NCBI RefSeq assembly: GCF_023264675.1
Contig: NZ_JAHFVG010000038.1
Coordinates: 1-56,388 of the forward strand
Direction of reading: 5' to 3'
DNA length: 56,388 nucleotides
DNA from: Rhodococcus sp. (in: high G+C Gram-positive bacteria)
GTDB taxonomy: Bacteria > Actinomycetota > Actinomycetes > Mycobacteriales > Mycobacteriaceae
Numbering within the stretch: the first letter of the stretch is position 1; the number at the start of each line of letters is the position of its first letter. The translations under genes were made by a program, and so were the position numbers. This document shows positions 1-8,256 of the stretch, piece after piece. The notes below the pieces were generated by a model that was not told where the DNA came from, ran no database searches, and saw only the letters and a list, made by a program, of their open reading frames with translations.

Positions 1-146
1 TCGCCGCGAGTCTTCGCTGCCAGAGCAGTGTCCATCCGTTCGGTGAACTCACCGAGCGAGAGCATCCCTTGCCCGACGGCGCGCTGTAACAGTTGCCCCA
101 CGTGTTCCTTTTCCGCATCGGATACGCGCAGATTCCTGTCGTCCAT
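1..146 (-). CDS. DUF1707 (SHOCT-like) domain protein, 3' end outside window
   Basis: Reading the minus strand from an ATG at 146 gives an open frame to the window edge that begins MDDRNLRVSDAEKEHVGQLL and continues with GMLSLGEFTERMDTAL. This is the DUF1707 pattern (R(V/I)SDAERE..., then L..GRL...EF.ER), an N-terminal domain common in actinobacterial membrane or envelope proteins of unknown function. Only about 48 residues are visible, so any C-terminal membrane part cannot be judged. It lies 20 bp downstream of the glycosyltransferase on the same strand and is probably co-transcribed with it. Confidence 0.75.
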   Translation of the reverse strand, partial: MDDRNLRVSDAEKEHVGQLLQRAVGQGMLSLGEFTERMDTALAAKTRG

Positions 147-166
147 GTGATCGAGGATAGGTGCAG

Positions 167-1282
167 TCAGGACGAGGTGCCACGCCCGAGAACGGCGAGC
201 ATCCCGTCGACGGACGCCGGCCAGCCGAACTGCTCGGCTCGGCGGCGCGCTGCCCGGCGGCGTGTCGGTACCGGAAGGTCCAACACCCGAACGAGTTCGG
301 AGGCGAAGCCTTCGGCGGTGTCGTCGAATCGTCCGCCGCAGGTGGGGGTCACGATGTCGGCGAGCGCCGAGGACCTCGACACCACGACGGCGGTACCGGC
401 TGCCAACGATTCCAGTGCGGCGAGTCCGAACGTTTCGTGAGGACCGGGCGCGAGCGCGACATCGGCCGAGGCCAGCAAGGACGCGAGCTCGACACGAGAA
501 TCGACGAACCCGAGGAAGTCGACGGGCAGGCCGTGCGCTCGACGCTCCAGTCCCTGCCGCCGAGGCCCGTCGCCTGCTATCACCAGACGTACGCTCACAC
601 CCGAATCATGAAGCGCAGCAACAGAATCGATGCTTCGATCCACCCTCTTCTCCACCGACAGTCTGCCGCAGTGCACCAGCAACCGTTCGGCGTCACGGTG
701 CCAGGGAGATCGGGGAGCCGGGTGCTTGCGCTGCGGGTGAAACATGTCGAGATCCACGCCGAGTGGAACCTCGCTGACGTTGCGGGCGCCGATGCGTTCG
801 AATTCGCGGCGTGCGAAAGCCGTCGTGCACACCACGGCGTCGTACGCCCGTGCGGTGCGTCGATTGGCCACGTCGGCGAGAGTTCGCGCCGCGGCTGTCG
901 GCATGATCTGGCCGAGCAGTCGGTCGAGTCTCTCGTGCGAGATCATCACGCTGCCCACGCCACGTCGCGACGCCCAGCCTCCCAAACCTCGAAGTGTCAG
1001 GCGGTCCGACACTTCCAGTACGTCGGGACGCAGTCCTGCGGCAATATCGGCGACTGCACGTGGATCGGCGGCGCGGTATCCACCGGTGAAGGGAATCCGC
1101 ACCGCGGGCTCGGTGATGCGCAGGACACCCGTCGGGAGAACTTCCTCGGATGCAGTGGGACCGGGGACGACGAGAACCACCTCGTGCCCTCGGGCGGTGT
1201 AGCCGGCGCCGAGCTGATCCACTGCTGTCCGCAGGCCACCCGATCGTGGCCCGTAGAAGTTGGCCACTTGCACGATCCGCAT
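167..1282 (-). CDS. GT-B family 4 mannosyltransferase, PimC-like
   Basis: A 371-residue retaining GT-B glycosyltransferase. The N-terminus (MRIVQVANFYGPRSGGLRTA) is the donor-independent Rossmann start typical of GT4 mannosyltransferases and closely recalls mycobacterial PimC. GRLSVEKR (about 206-213) is the phosphate-contacting Arg/Lys loop, and HETFGLAALE (282-291) is the E-x7-E nucleotide-sugar motif. Family knowledge suggests GDP-mannose-dependent transfer to phosphatidylinositol mannosides or a related lipid at the inner face of the membrane. The open frame extends 49 codons further upstream, but that part has no family similarity, so I start at the ATG at 1282. The acceptor is inferred. 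Confidence 0.85.
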   Translation of the reverse strand: MRIVQVANFYGPRSGGLRTAVDQLGAGYTARGHEVVLVVPGPTASEEVLPTGVLRITEPAVRIPFTGGYRAADPRAVADIAAGLRPDVLEVSDRLTLRGLGGWASRRGVGSVMISHERLDRLLGQIMPTAAARTLADVANRRTARAYDAVVCTTAFARREFERIGARNVSEVPLGVDLDMFHPQRKHPAPRSPWHRDAERLLVHCGRLSVEKRVDRSIDSVAALHDSGVSVRLVIAGDGPRRQGLERRAHGLPVDFLGFVDSRVELASLLASADVALAPGPHETFGLAALESLAAGTAVVVSRSSALADIVTPTCGGRFDDTAEGFASELVRVLDLPVPTRRRAARRRAEQFGWPASVDGMLAVLGRGTSS

Positions 1283-1455
1283 TTCGGCCAGTGTGCAGTT
1301 CTCGGGTGACGGGAACGCCACCAGTGCACGAACGCTGGGGGCACGGGTCGGTTCGCAAGCCGAACATACGAGTACACACACATTTTCGTGCGAAACAACC
1401 GAAACATACCGTGTCCTGCGTTTTTGCACGGATTCTTTGGGGTAGAACCAGCACT
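1283..1455. promoter_or_regulatory. divergent intergenic region, glycosyltransferase / SRPBCC
   Basis: This 173-bp gap between two divergent genes must hold both promoters. On the plus strand TAGAAC at 1443-1448 lies 7 nt before the ATG at 1456 and could be a -10 for a leaderless or nearly leaderless SRPBCC transcript. The centre is locally AT-richer and contains several TTCG/CGAA repeats that could form hairpins. I cannot assign a regulator. Confidence 0.35.
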
Positions 1456-1845
1456 ATGGAGACAACCGTCGAGGCGATCGGTCCTGCACCTGCAGGGGCC
1501 GTGTGGGAGCGCTACATGGATCCGACCCGCTGGTCGTCCTGGGCACCCCAGATCGACGGCGTCGAGTACTCCGAACAACGCCTCACCTCCGACACGACGG
1601 GGCGTGTGCGAGGGCCGATGTGGACCCACGTGGACTTCGAGATCGTCGCGGTCGACGAGGCAGAATGGACGTGGACGTGGAACGCCTGGTTTCAGTTTCG
1701 AGCACTGTCGCTGGTTCTGACCCATGGCGTCGCTTCGCGAACCGACGGATGTCGAACGTGGGTCACCATCCGGGGTTCGAGGGCGTTGATCGTGCCCTAC
1801 GCTCCGGTCGCGAAGCTGGCGCTCATGCGGCTGGTCAGATCGTGA
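1456..1845 (+). CDS. SRPBCC (START-like) superfamily protein
   Basis: A 129-residue protein with the polyketide cyclase/dehydrase-type helix-grip fold pattern: an N-terminal strand (METTVEAIGPAPAGAVWERY), the usual WxxWxP segment (WSSWAPQIDGVEY), then alternating strands and a C-terminal helix ending LMRLVRS. Such proteins bind hydrophobic ligands in a cavity; some are cyclases or lipid carriers. No catalytic residues can be named. An in-frame open region extends upstream to 1150, but it runs through the divergent glycosyltransferase and is not protein-like. Its neighbour downstream is convergent. Confidence 0.75.
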   Translation: METTVEAIGPAPAGAVWERYMDPTRWSSWAPQIDGVEYSEQRLTSDTTGRVRGPMWTHVDFEIVAVDEAEWTWTWNAWFQFRALSLVLTHGVASRTDGCRTWVTIRGSRALIVPYAPVAKLALMRLVRS

Positions 1846-1878
1846 TCAGCCGCCCTGCGTTTCGGTACGGAACCGCGT

Positions 1879-2103
1879 CTATTCGGTCCTGGTCGTGGTC
1901 TTCGGATCCGTCGGCTCGTCGGTGACGTCCTCGGCGTCGGGCACCGGTAATTTCTGATCGTCGCCCGATCCATCCAGGTGATCGTCGAACTCGCGTTGCG
2001 CTTCCCCGCGCTCTCCCGCGGTCTGATGGGAGTCGGCGCCGGTTCCCTTCGACTTCTCGGTGGGATCGACGGTCGTGTCGACGGGCTTGTCGGTGTCGGT
2101 CAT
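1879..2103 (-). CDS. small acidic hypothetical protein
   Basis: A 74-residue, highly polar protein rich in Asp, Glu, Thr and Lys (MTDTDKPVDTTVDPTEKSKG..., ending DEPTDPKTTTRTE). It has no signal peptide, membrane segment or recognisable fold and is probably intrinsically disordered. It sits 27 bp downstream of the response regulator and is likely the last gene of the AI-2E permease/kinase/regulator operon. Coding is supported by its position and polar composition; an overlapping Arg-rich frame in the same place looks like a shadow. Function unknown. Confidence 0.55.
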   Translation of the reverse strand: MTDTDKPVDTTVDPTEKSKGTGADSHQTAGERGEAQREFDDHLDGSGDDQKLPVPDAEDVTDEPTDPKTTTRTE

Positions 2104-2130
2104 GGCCGATGTGTGCCCCGAAAGGACGCG

Positions 2131-2784
2131 TCACAAACCCTGTTCGATGACGTAGCGCGTCAGCTCCACCCGGTTGGCCAACTGCAGTTTTCGCAGCGTC
2201 GACTGGACGTGGTTCTCCACGGTCCGGTGGCTCAAGGTCAGTTTGGTGGCAATCTGTTTGGCACTGAGCCCCTTTGCGACGAATCGGAGCACTTCGGTCT
2301 CACGCTCGGTCAACGTCGGCCTCGCGTCCGCGTCAGGGGTGGCCGGGGTGGTCGAAATCCGTCGAAATTCACCGAGCACCAATCCCGCCAAGCCTGGGGT
2401 GAACACTGCCTGCCCGGCGGCGGTGGCTCGCACTGCGCCGTACAGTTCCTCCGCCGATGCACTCTTGACGAGATAGCCCGACGCGCCTGCCTTGACGGCG
2501 TCGAGCACGTCCTCGCGCTCGGCCGACGCCGACAGGACGAGGATGCGGCTGTTCGGTGACCCGGCGAGCACCTCGGCGGTGGCCTGGGCCCCGTTGCCGT
2601 CGGGCAGGTGCATGTCCATCAGCACCACATCGGGCTGTGTCGCGGCGGCGCGTCGACCGGCGGCGCCAACGCCGTCGGCGGTGGCCACGACGTCGAATCC
2701 AGCGGATTCGAGATCGCGGGCGACGCCGTCGCGCCACATCGGGTGATCGTCGACGACCATGATCGTCACCGGTTTCTCGGTCAT
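2131..2784 (-). CDS. NarL/LuxR-family two-component response regulator
   Basis: A 217-residue response regulator. The receiver domain has the acidic pair D12-D13, phospho-acceptor D57 (in VVLMDMHLPDG) and K107 in GYLVKSAS. The C-terminal LuxR-type helix-turn-helix is LTERETEVLRFVAKGLSAKQ, followed by HRTVENHV. I start at the ATG at 2784 because it forms an ATGA overlap with the kinase stop, which implies translational coupling; a start ten codons upstream is possible. The partner is the adjacent kinase. The pair resembles the MacR/MacS type of actinobacteria, an assignment from recognition only. Confidence 0.9.
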   Translation of the reverse strand: MTEKPVTIMVVDDHPMWRDGVARDLESAGFDVVATADGVGAAGRRAAATQPDVVLMDMHLPDGNGAQATAEVLAGSPNSRILVLSASAEREDVLDAVKAGASGYLVKSASAEELYGAVRATAAGQAVFTPGLAGLVLGEFRRISTTPATPDADARPTLTERETEVLRFVAKGLSAKQIATKLTLSHRTVENHVQSTLRKLQLANRVELTRYVIEQGL

Positions 2785-3911
2785 CCCTTCCCCTTCGGTA
2801 CTCGGATTTCCCATTCTGTTCCCGCTCCTTCGTCGGTGTCCAGAGTTGCTGTACCACCGAGCATCTCGACTCGGCCGAGGATCGACTTGGACACTCCCAT
2901 GCGTCCTTCTGCTTCCGCCTCGGCGAGCCTGCCGACGGGGATGCCGGGGCCGTCGTCGCGGATGCTGACCACTATCTCGCGATCCAGATCCTCCAGCAGC
3001 ACGTAGGCGCGCGCTCCCTCACCCGCGTGTAGCGCAACGTTGGACAACGCGGTCGCCGTGACTGCCGAGAGTTCTTCGGCGTCGTGCCGGTTCACGAGCA
3101 CCGCATCGGGCGGGGCCGACACCGATACGGTGGTGCTCGCCTGCAGCCGAAGCAGACTCCGCAGATCGACGTCGACTCGTGAGGTATCGACTGCGCTCGG
3201 CTCGCTCTGCTCCGAAATGAGCATCCGCAGCGCCACCTCCTGCTCACCTGCCAGTTCGGCGAGTTCACCTGCAGCGCCGCCGATCTCACTGCCGCGCCGT
3301 CGAACCAGAGCGAGCACCTGGAGAACGCCGTCGTGCACCTGCCGAGCGAGCCGTTCACGCTCTTCGGTGATCGCTGCCAATCGAGCCGCTCGCTCGAGTT
3401 CGGCGTGTGCACGTTTGGCTGTGTTGCTCGCCAATCCGAGTGCAAGGCCGACCGAGACCAGCACCGGCGCGGTGGCGTCGGTCCAGAGGTCGAGATTCAG
3501 CTGGTCGCGGACGATCGCGCTGACCACCGACAGCAGTACACCCGACGCAATACCTCCTTTGGGGCCGAACAGGATTGCCGCCGAGATCACCGCGTTGGTG
3601 GCCCACAGCGTGGTCGGCAACGTCTGATGGGTGCTGTACCAGTCGTAGTCGGACACGAGCCTCGTCGATGCCATCAGACCGATCACCACCACCTGATCGG
3701 CCAGGACGACTTCCCACCTCGGCAGCATGTCCCGCGACAACAGGGTCGCCGACACCCCGGTCCACACGGCCATGAGCGCCACGAAGAACCAGCTCAGCCG
3801 CGAATTGCTGTAGTACCCCATCGACGCGATCTGGTAGCTGATCGCATAGACGAGCGTTATCAGTCGAAATGCCTGCGACGCCCGCCAGAGCGGGGTGACG
3901 GCGTCATTCAT
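2781..3911 (-). CDS. HisKA_3-type sensor histidine kinase (MacS-like)
   Basis: A 376-residue membrane kinase. Residues 1-165 hold about five hydrophobic segments with no large extracellular domain, so sensing is probably within the membrane. The dimerisation/phospho-acceptor helix is ERERLARQVHDGVLQVL with H193. The ATPase domain has an N-box (TALSNVALHAG) and a G1 box (IRDDGPGIPVG). HisKA_3 kinases pair with NarL-type regulators, as here. The start at 3911 overlaps the end of the AI-2E gene by 8 bp; a start six codons upstream is possible. Confidence 0.9.
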   Translation of the reverse strand: MNDAVTPLWRASQAFRLITLVYAISYQIASMGYYSNSRLSWFFVALMAVWTGVSATLLSRDMLPRWEVVLADQVVVIGLMASTRLVSDYDWYSTHQTLPTTLWATNAVISAAILFGPKGGIASGVLLSVVSAIVRDQLNLDLWTDATAPVLVSVGLALGLASNTAKRAHAELERAARLAAITEERERLARQVHDGVLQVLALVRRRGSEIGGAAGELAELAGEQEVALRMLISEQSEPSAVDTSRVDVDLRSLLRLQASTTVSVSAPPDAVLVNRHDAEELSAVTATALSNVALHAGEGARAYVLLEDLDREIVVSIRDDGPGIPVGRLAEAEAEGRMGVSKSILGRVEMLGGTATLDTDEGAGTEWEIRVPKGKG

Positions 3912-5418
3912 CGGTGCGATCTTTCGCACCGGGCTCTTTCAGGCTGCCGGGTTCTTTCAGGCTGCCGGGTTCTTCGAGGCTGCCGGGGTCTTTGAGGCTG
4001 CCGGGGTCGAGTTCGCGGTTGCGTGCGTGCGGGCTGTCCGGTGATGCCGGGAATCTCGCCATCGACGGATCGTGTTCTTCGAGTTCCTCGTACACCTCGT
4101 CCGGGTCGTCGGCCAGCAACGAGCGCACCGCGGTGTTGAGGACTGCGACGATCGGCACGGCAAGCAAGCCGCCGACGATGCCGGCGAGCAGGATGCCGAC
4201 GGTGATACCGAGGACCACTGCCAGCGGATGCAATCGCACGGCCCGGCCGAGTAGAAGTGGCTGCAGCACATGCCCTTCGAGCTGCATCACGGCGACGACG
4301 ATTCCGAGCGTGATGAGCGCGGTCAGCAAACCCTTCGTCACCAGCGCGATGAACACGGCCACGAAGCCCGTCAGGAATGCACCGACGATGGGGACGAACG
4401 CGCCGATGAACACCAACGAGGCCAGTGGCAGCGCCAGCGGGACACCGAGAATCGCCAGACCGGCGCCGATACCGATGGCGTCGGCTCCGGCGACGGCGAC
4501 GGTCGCGCGGACATATCCCACCAGCGATCCGAACCCCTGGCTGCCGGCAAGCCGAATGCGGCGCCTGGCGGGCGTCGGCGCGAGCCGAGTGACGAACTGC
4601 CAGATCTGGTCGCCGCCGTAGAGAAAGAAAATGAGGATGAACAACGTCAGAGCGGCCCCGGTCAGGATTTCGCCGATGACGGTGGCCGTCGTCAAGGCGC
4701 CGGAGGTGACGGCAGCCTGATTGTCCTGGATGACCTTGACGAGGTTGTCACTCGCTTGCCGGATCTGATCCTGGCTGATGTGCAGGGGTCCGTCTGCCAT
4801 CCATTCCTGGATGTCGTTGATCGAGGAGGTGAACTGGTCCCCGAGTTGCGGTAGTCCTTCGATGAACTGCTCGACGACGAACGTCATGATGCCGGCGACC
4901 ACCCCGATGCTCGCGACGATGACGATCACGACGGCGGCGCCACGCGGGACGCCGCGTCGCTGCATCCAGTCGACGACCGGCACCAGCATCGCCGACGCCA
5001 GCAGCGCCAATCCGAGCGGAATGACCACGGTGTCGAGGCGGGCGACGACGTAGCAGAACGTGATGAAGCCGGCGAAGATGACCAGCAGTCGCCAGGTCCA
5101 TTCGGCGCCGACGCGGACGAGAGGGTGCACCACGTCGGCAGGAGTGGAGCCTGCGGAACGACCGGATGAGGCAGGAGTGGAGCCCGCGGAACGACCGGAC
5201 CAGGCAGGAGTGGAGCCTGCGGAACGACCATCGGGGGCAGGAGTGGAGCCTGCGGAACGACCATCGGGGGCAGGAGTGGAGCCTGCGGAACGACCGGATG
5301 AGGCAGGAGTGGAGCCTGCGGAACGACCGGATGAGGCAGGAGTGGAGCCTGCGGGAGGGGCTTTTCTGGGCTCGGAAGAGACGGATGACGCTTCTGCCTG
5401 CGGCTCGCGTTCGGTCAC
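3904..5418 (-). CDS. AI-2E family permease with repetitive N- and C-termini
   Basis: A 504-residue protein. The core (about residues 105-450) is an AI-2E transporter (PF01594) with paired hydrophobic helices, for example LLVIFAGFITFCYVVARLD, and a typical loop of amphipathic helices (DQFTSSINDIQEWM). Members act as exporters or ion antiporters; the AI-2E name does not prove autoinducer transport. The first 90 or so residues contain seven GSTPA units, six of them spaced by 11-residue repeats. The C-terminus has GSLKEP-type six-residue repeats. Both arms look cytoplasmic and disordered. It is the first gene of the kinase/regulator operon. The GTG start at 5418 is 6 nt from a -10-like TAAATT. 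Confidence 0.85.
   Translation of the reverse strand: MTEREPQAEASSVSSEPRKAPPAGSTPASSGRSAGSTPASSGRSAGSTPAPDGRSAGSTPAPDGRSAGSTPAWSGRSAGSTPASSGRSAGSTPADVVHPLVRVGAEWTWRLLVIFAGFITFCYVVARLDTVVIPLGLALLASAMLVPVVDWMQRRGVPRGAAVVIVIVASIGVVAGIMTFVVEQFIEGLPQLGDQFTSSINDIQEWMADGPLHISQDQIRQASDNLVKVIQDNQAAVTSGALTTATVIGEILTGAALTLFILIFFLYGGDQIWQFVTRLAPTPARRRIRLAGSQGFGSLVGYVRATVAVAGADAIGIGAGLAILGVPLALPLASLVFIGAFVPIVGAFLTGFVAVFIALVTKGLLTALITLGIVVAVMQLEGHVLQPLLLGRAVRLHPLAVVLGITVGILLAGIVGGLLAVPIVAVLNTAVRSLLADDPDEVYEELEEHDPSMARFPASPDSPHARNRELDPGSLKDPGSLEEPGSLKEPGSLKEPGAKDRTDE
3942..4010. repeat. 18-bp in-frame tandem repeat, C-terminus of AI-2E protein
   Basis: About four copies of an 18-bp unit (GGCTGCCGGGTTCTTTCA on the plus strand) starting at 3942, 3960, 3978 and 3996, with a few substitutions. 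On the minus strand they encode six-residue GSLKEP/GSLEEP/GSLKDP repeats just before the stop. The unit length keeps the frame, as expected for slippage within a gene. Confidence 0.9.
5138..5353. repeat. 33-bp in-frame tandem repeat, N-terminus of AI-2E protein
   Basis: Six complete 33-bp units start at 5138, 5171, 5204, 5237, 5270 and 5303, followed by an 18-bp partial unit to 5353. Each begins GCAGGAGTGGAGCCTGCGG on the plus strand. They encode the 11-residue unit (S/P)(S/D)GRSAGSTPA on the minus strand with variation at two positions. There are no unique spacers, so this is a coding minisatellite and not a CRISPR array. Confidence 0.95.
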
Positions 5419-5422
5419 CCGG

Positions 5423-5430
5423 TAAATTTA
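5423..5430. promoter_or_regulatory. shared symmetric -10 element for two divergent leaderless genes
   Basis: The palindrome TAAATTTA lies in the 16-bp gap between the divergent AI-2E gene (start 5418) and cyclase gene (start 5435). Read in either direction it gives the hexamer TAAATT, which fits the actinobacterial TANNNT -10. In both directions exactly six nucleotides separate the hexamer from the GTG, so both transcripts would start at or next to the start codon. No -35 consensus is evident on either side. Confidence 0.6.
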
Positions 5431-5434
5431 ACCT

Positions 5435-6946
5435 GTGCTGGCATCTTTCCGAGCGGTCTCGCTCACTCTGAAGAGTCGCTGGCCGCTCTATATGCTCTCG
5501 ATGTTGCTGTCGAATCTGTTCGGCGCGGTGCTGGTGTTCGCGTTCGTGCGCTACGGCCTGCCTATCGAGGAGTCGCAGTCGATCGTCGCGGACCGTGTTC
5601 GCAACGTCTATATCTTCGGCGCGTACCTCGTGTTCGCCGGTGCGATCAGTCTGTATTACGCGGCGCGGATGTTGCGTTCGGTCGTTCGGTGGCAGTTGCG
5701 TGGCGGTTCGCCGACGCGCAAGGAGCAGATGGCGGCACTGCATGCTCCGTTGCGGCAAGCCATCGTTCATCTCGTGCTGTGGGTGATCGGCGGGGTTCTG
5801 TTCGTCGTGTTGACCGTCTCGGAGATGCCGTCGCTTGCTGTCGCGGTGATCGTCACGGTCGTGATGGCCGCGACGGTGACCTTCGGTTTCACCTACATGC
5901 TCGGCGAGCGCATCCTGCGGCCGGTTGCGGCGATGGCGTTGAGCGAGGGCCGGTTCGACCGGACGATGACGCCCGGCGTCGGGACCCGGATGGCCATGAC
6001 GTGGGGCCTCGGTACGTTGATGCCGGTCATCGGGATCATCCTGTTGTGTGCGACGCAGTTGACGACCGATCTGGTGTTCAGCCCGAATGCTCTCGCGGTC
6101 GCGATCATCCTGCTCAGTGTTCTTGCGATCGGTCAGGCGTTCATTCTGTCGATGCTGACGGCCAGCCAGATCTCCGACCCGATCCGCCAACTCCGTCGGG
6201 CGATCGAACGTGTTCAGCGCGGCGACAACGACGTCGAGGTCGACGTGTTCGACGGCAGCGAGATCGGCCGACTCCAGGTCGGCTTCAACCGGATGATGGA
6301 GGAGTCCGCGGAGCGTCGCGTTCTGCGCGAACTGTTCGGTCAACATGTCGGCGAGGACGTGGCGCGCCGCGCATTGCAATTCGGTACCGAATTGGGCGGG
6401 GAAACTCGGTTCGTGGCGGTGCTCTTCGTGGACATGGTGGGCTCGACCGCGACGGCGTCGGAGCGCCCACCGAGTGAGGTCGTCGAACTTCTCAACGAGT
6501 TCTTCCGCGTCGTCGTCGATGTCATCGATCAGCACCACGGTTTCGTCAACAAGTTCATGGGCGATGCCGCCCTCGCGATTTTCGGCGCTCCTCTCGATCG
6601 TCCCGATGCTCCGACTGCCGCGCTCGCTGCGGCCCGTGACCTGCGGTTTGCGTTGAACGACATCACCGGACTCGACATCGGGATCGGTGTATCGGCCGGA
6701 TTGGCCGTCGCGGGCAACATCGGCGCGAAGGAACGGTTCGAGTACACCGTCATCGGCGACCCCGTGAACGAAGCATCCCGTTTGACCGAATTGGCCAAAC
6801 TTCGCCCGGGACGAGTACTCGCGTCGACCTCGGCTCTGTACTTCGCCAGCGACGAGGAACAAGAACACTGGGAACTCGGCGATCAGGTCCAACTTCGCGG
6901 TCGACGACGGCTCACGCACCTCGCGTGGCCGGTGGAGCATCCCTGA
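5435..6946 (+). CDS. membrane-bound class III adenylate/guanylate cyclase with HAMP
   Basis: A 503-residue protein of the Rv1318c-Rv1320c type. The N-terminal half holds about six transmembrane helices, then a HAMP linker (ISDPIRQLRRAIERVQRGDN). The cyclase homology domain starts near residue 325: FVDMVGSTA and FMGDAALAIFG carry the two metal-binding Asp residues, NKFMGD carries the purine-recognition Lys, and VIGDPVNEASRLTELAK carries the transition-state Asn and Arg. All expected catalytic residues are visible, so it is probably active, making cAMP from ATP at the inner membrane face. The GTG start has no Shine-Dalgarno sequence and sits 6 nt from a -10-like hexamer. Confidence 0.9.
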   Translation: MLASFRAVSLTLKSRWPLYMLSMLLSNLFGAVLVFAFVRYGLPIEESQSIVADRVRNVYIFGAYLVFAGAISLYYAARMLRSVVRWQLRGGSPTRKEQMAALHAPLRQAIVHLVLWVIGGVLFVVLTVSEMPSLAVAVIVTVVMAATVTFGFTYMLGERILRPVAAMALSEGRFDRTMTPGVGTRMAMTWGLGTLMPVIGIILLCATQLTTDLVFSPNALAVAIILLSVLAIGQAFILSMLTASQISDPIRQLRRAIERVQRGDNDVEVDVFDGSEIGRLQVGFNRMMEESAERRVLRELFGQHVGEDVARRALQFGTELGGETRFVAVLFVDMVGSTATASERPPSEVVELLNEFFRVVVDVIDQHHGFVNKFMGDAALAIFGAPLDRPDAPTAALAAARDLRFALNDITGLDIGIGVSAGLAVAGNIGAKERFEYTVIGDPVNEASRLTELAKLRPGRVLASTSALYFASDEEQEHWELGDQVQLRGRRRLTHLAWPVEHP

Positions 6947-6964
6947 AGGCTGCCTGCGGGTGGT

Positions 6965-6970
6965 TACCCT
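6965..6970 (+). promoter_or_regulatory. -10 element of a leaderless transcript (TACCCT)
   Basis: TACCCT fits TANNNT and is followed by exactly six nucleotides and then the GTG at 6977. This spacing argues that the flippase-like gene starts at 6977 and not at the GTG at 6971, which would lie upstream of the expected transcript start. Confidence 0.5.
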
Positions 6971-6976
6971 GTGTAC

Positions 6977-8149
6977 GTGGCCGAACCCAGACCAGAGCTC
7001 GCGGCCGGTACTCCTCGTAAGAGGAATCGCCTCCGCTGGCTCAAGTGGCTTGCCGGGATTGCCCTGGTCTGCCTGCTGGTCGGCGAGGGTATCTACCTCT
7101 GGCCGAGGCTGCACGAATCCTGGCAGGCTCTGACCGAGATCCACTGGGGATGGCTGGCGGCGTGTGTCGCGACTCAGGCCATATCGCTGAGCGCCTTCGG
7201 CCGGGTACAGAAGCAACTACTCCAGGCAGGTGGCGTCCGCGTCCGCCAGTCGAAGTCACTGTCGGTCATCTACGGCAGCACGGCGATGGCCCTGACGCTT
7301 CCCGCCGGCCAGGTGTTCTCGACGGCATTCACCTATCGCGAGACAAGGCGATGGGGAGCGAGTCCTGTCGTCGCCTCGTGGCAGCTGGCGATTTCAGGTG
7401 TGATCGCGGCCGCGGGACTCGCGGCCCTCGGCGTCGGCGGAGCACTACTGGTCGGCGGATCGGTCAATACGTTCACGCTGGTGCTGCCTATTCTCGGTGT
7501 TCTCGCGATCATCCTTGCCGTGCGCTACGTGTCCGCACATCCGCAGTCCATCCGTAGCGCTGCACGATGGGTGCTTCACAAGGTCAACGACTTCCGCAAC
7601 CAGCCTGCCGACACCGGCCAGGAACGCATCGACGAGATCATCGAACAGGTTCAATCCGTCCAACTCGGCAAGGTCGACGGCGCACTCACCCTGTCGTGGT
7701 CCGCCGTCCACCGCCTCGCCGACGTCGCGTGCCTCGGCTTCGCCTGCTACGCCGTCGGAGCAGATCCCCGGCTGTCGGGATTGCTGTTCGCCTTCGCCGC
7801 AGCCAAGGCCGTCGGATCGGTGCCGCTGGCCCCGGGCGGACTCGTCGTCGTCGACGCCACCCTCATCGCTCTCCTCACCAGCGCGGCGTCGATCAGCGCT
7901 TCGCAAGCCGTCGCCGCTGCATTCGTCTACCGGGGTGTCAGCTTCATCCTCGTCGCCATCGTCGGCTGGATCGTATTCCTCGTTCTCTTCCGCAAACACC
8001 AGCACGAGGATCTCGAGTACGACCTCGAAATGGAGCAGCGGGAAGCCAAGGAGCTGCACCGCGAGGCGAAGGAAACCCAGCGCGGCGCGAGTATGCGTCA
8101 CGACACCCCCGAGAAGCGGGCGGGCACGGCGGATCCCGAGCCTGCGTGA
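6977..8149 (+). CDS. LPG-synthase transmembrane-region family protein (UPF0104)
   Basis: A 390-residue integral membrane protein of the lysylphosphatidylglycerol synthase TM family (PF03706), with about eight helices, an arginine/lysine-rich cytoplasmic N-terminus (RKRNRLRWLKWLAG) and a charged C-terminal tail (EMEQREAKELHREAKET). There is no C-terminal aminoacyltransferase domain, so it is the stand-alone, flippase-like form. PLAPGGLVVVDATL is the family's conserved LPGGLG-like segment. Substrate unknown; a lipid or polyprenyl-linked molecule is the usual suggestion. The adjacent cyclase gene ends 30 bp upstream. Confidence 0.8.
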   Translation: MAEPRPELAAGTPRKRNRLRWLKWLAGIALVCLLVGEGIYLWPRLHESWQALTEIHWGWLAACVATQAISLSAFGRVQKQLLQAGGVRVRQSKSLSVIYGSTAMALTLPAGQVFSTAFTYRETRRWGASPVVASWQLAISGVIAAAGLAALGVGGALLVGGSVNTFTLVLPILGVLAIILAVRYVSAHPQSIRSAARWVLHKVNDFRNQPADTGQERIDEIIEQVQSVQLGKVDGALTLSWSAVHRLADVACLGFACYAVGADPRLSGLLFAFAAAKAVGSVPLAPGGLVVVDATLIALLTSAASISASQAVAAAFVYRGVSFILVAIVGWIVFLVLFRKHQHEDLEYDLEMEQREAKELHREAKETQRGASMRHDTPEKRAGTADPEPA

Positions 8150-8256
8150 CGGTATTGGGCGCTCCCGGTTTCGTGACCGAACGGGGCATTCGGTCATCCC
8201 GGGGAGGGCCGCGAAACCCCGAGATCCAGGGAACCATCGATTTGGCGGGAATAGAT

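Noticed and set aside
5138..5353. Possible CRISPR or intergenic minisatellite
   Set aside because: The 33-bp repeats are contiguous, in frame and coding within the AI-2E protein.
4748..7216. 822-codon open frame on the minus strand
   Set aside because: It runs antisense through the cyclase gene and the AI-2E repeats, is full of His/Arg/Asp/Gln low-complexity sequence and has no family pattern. Its length is a high-GC artefact.
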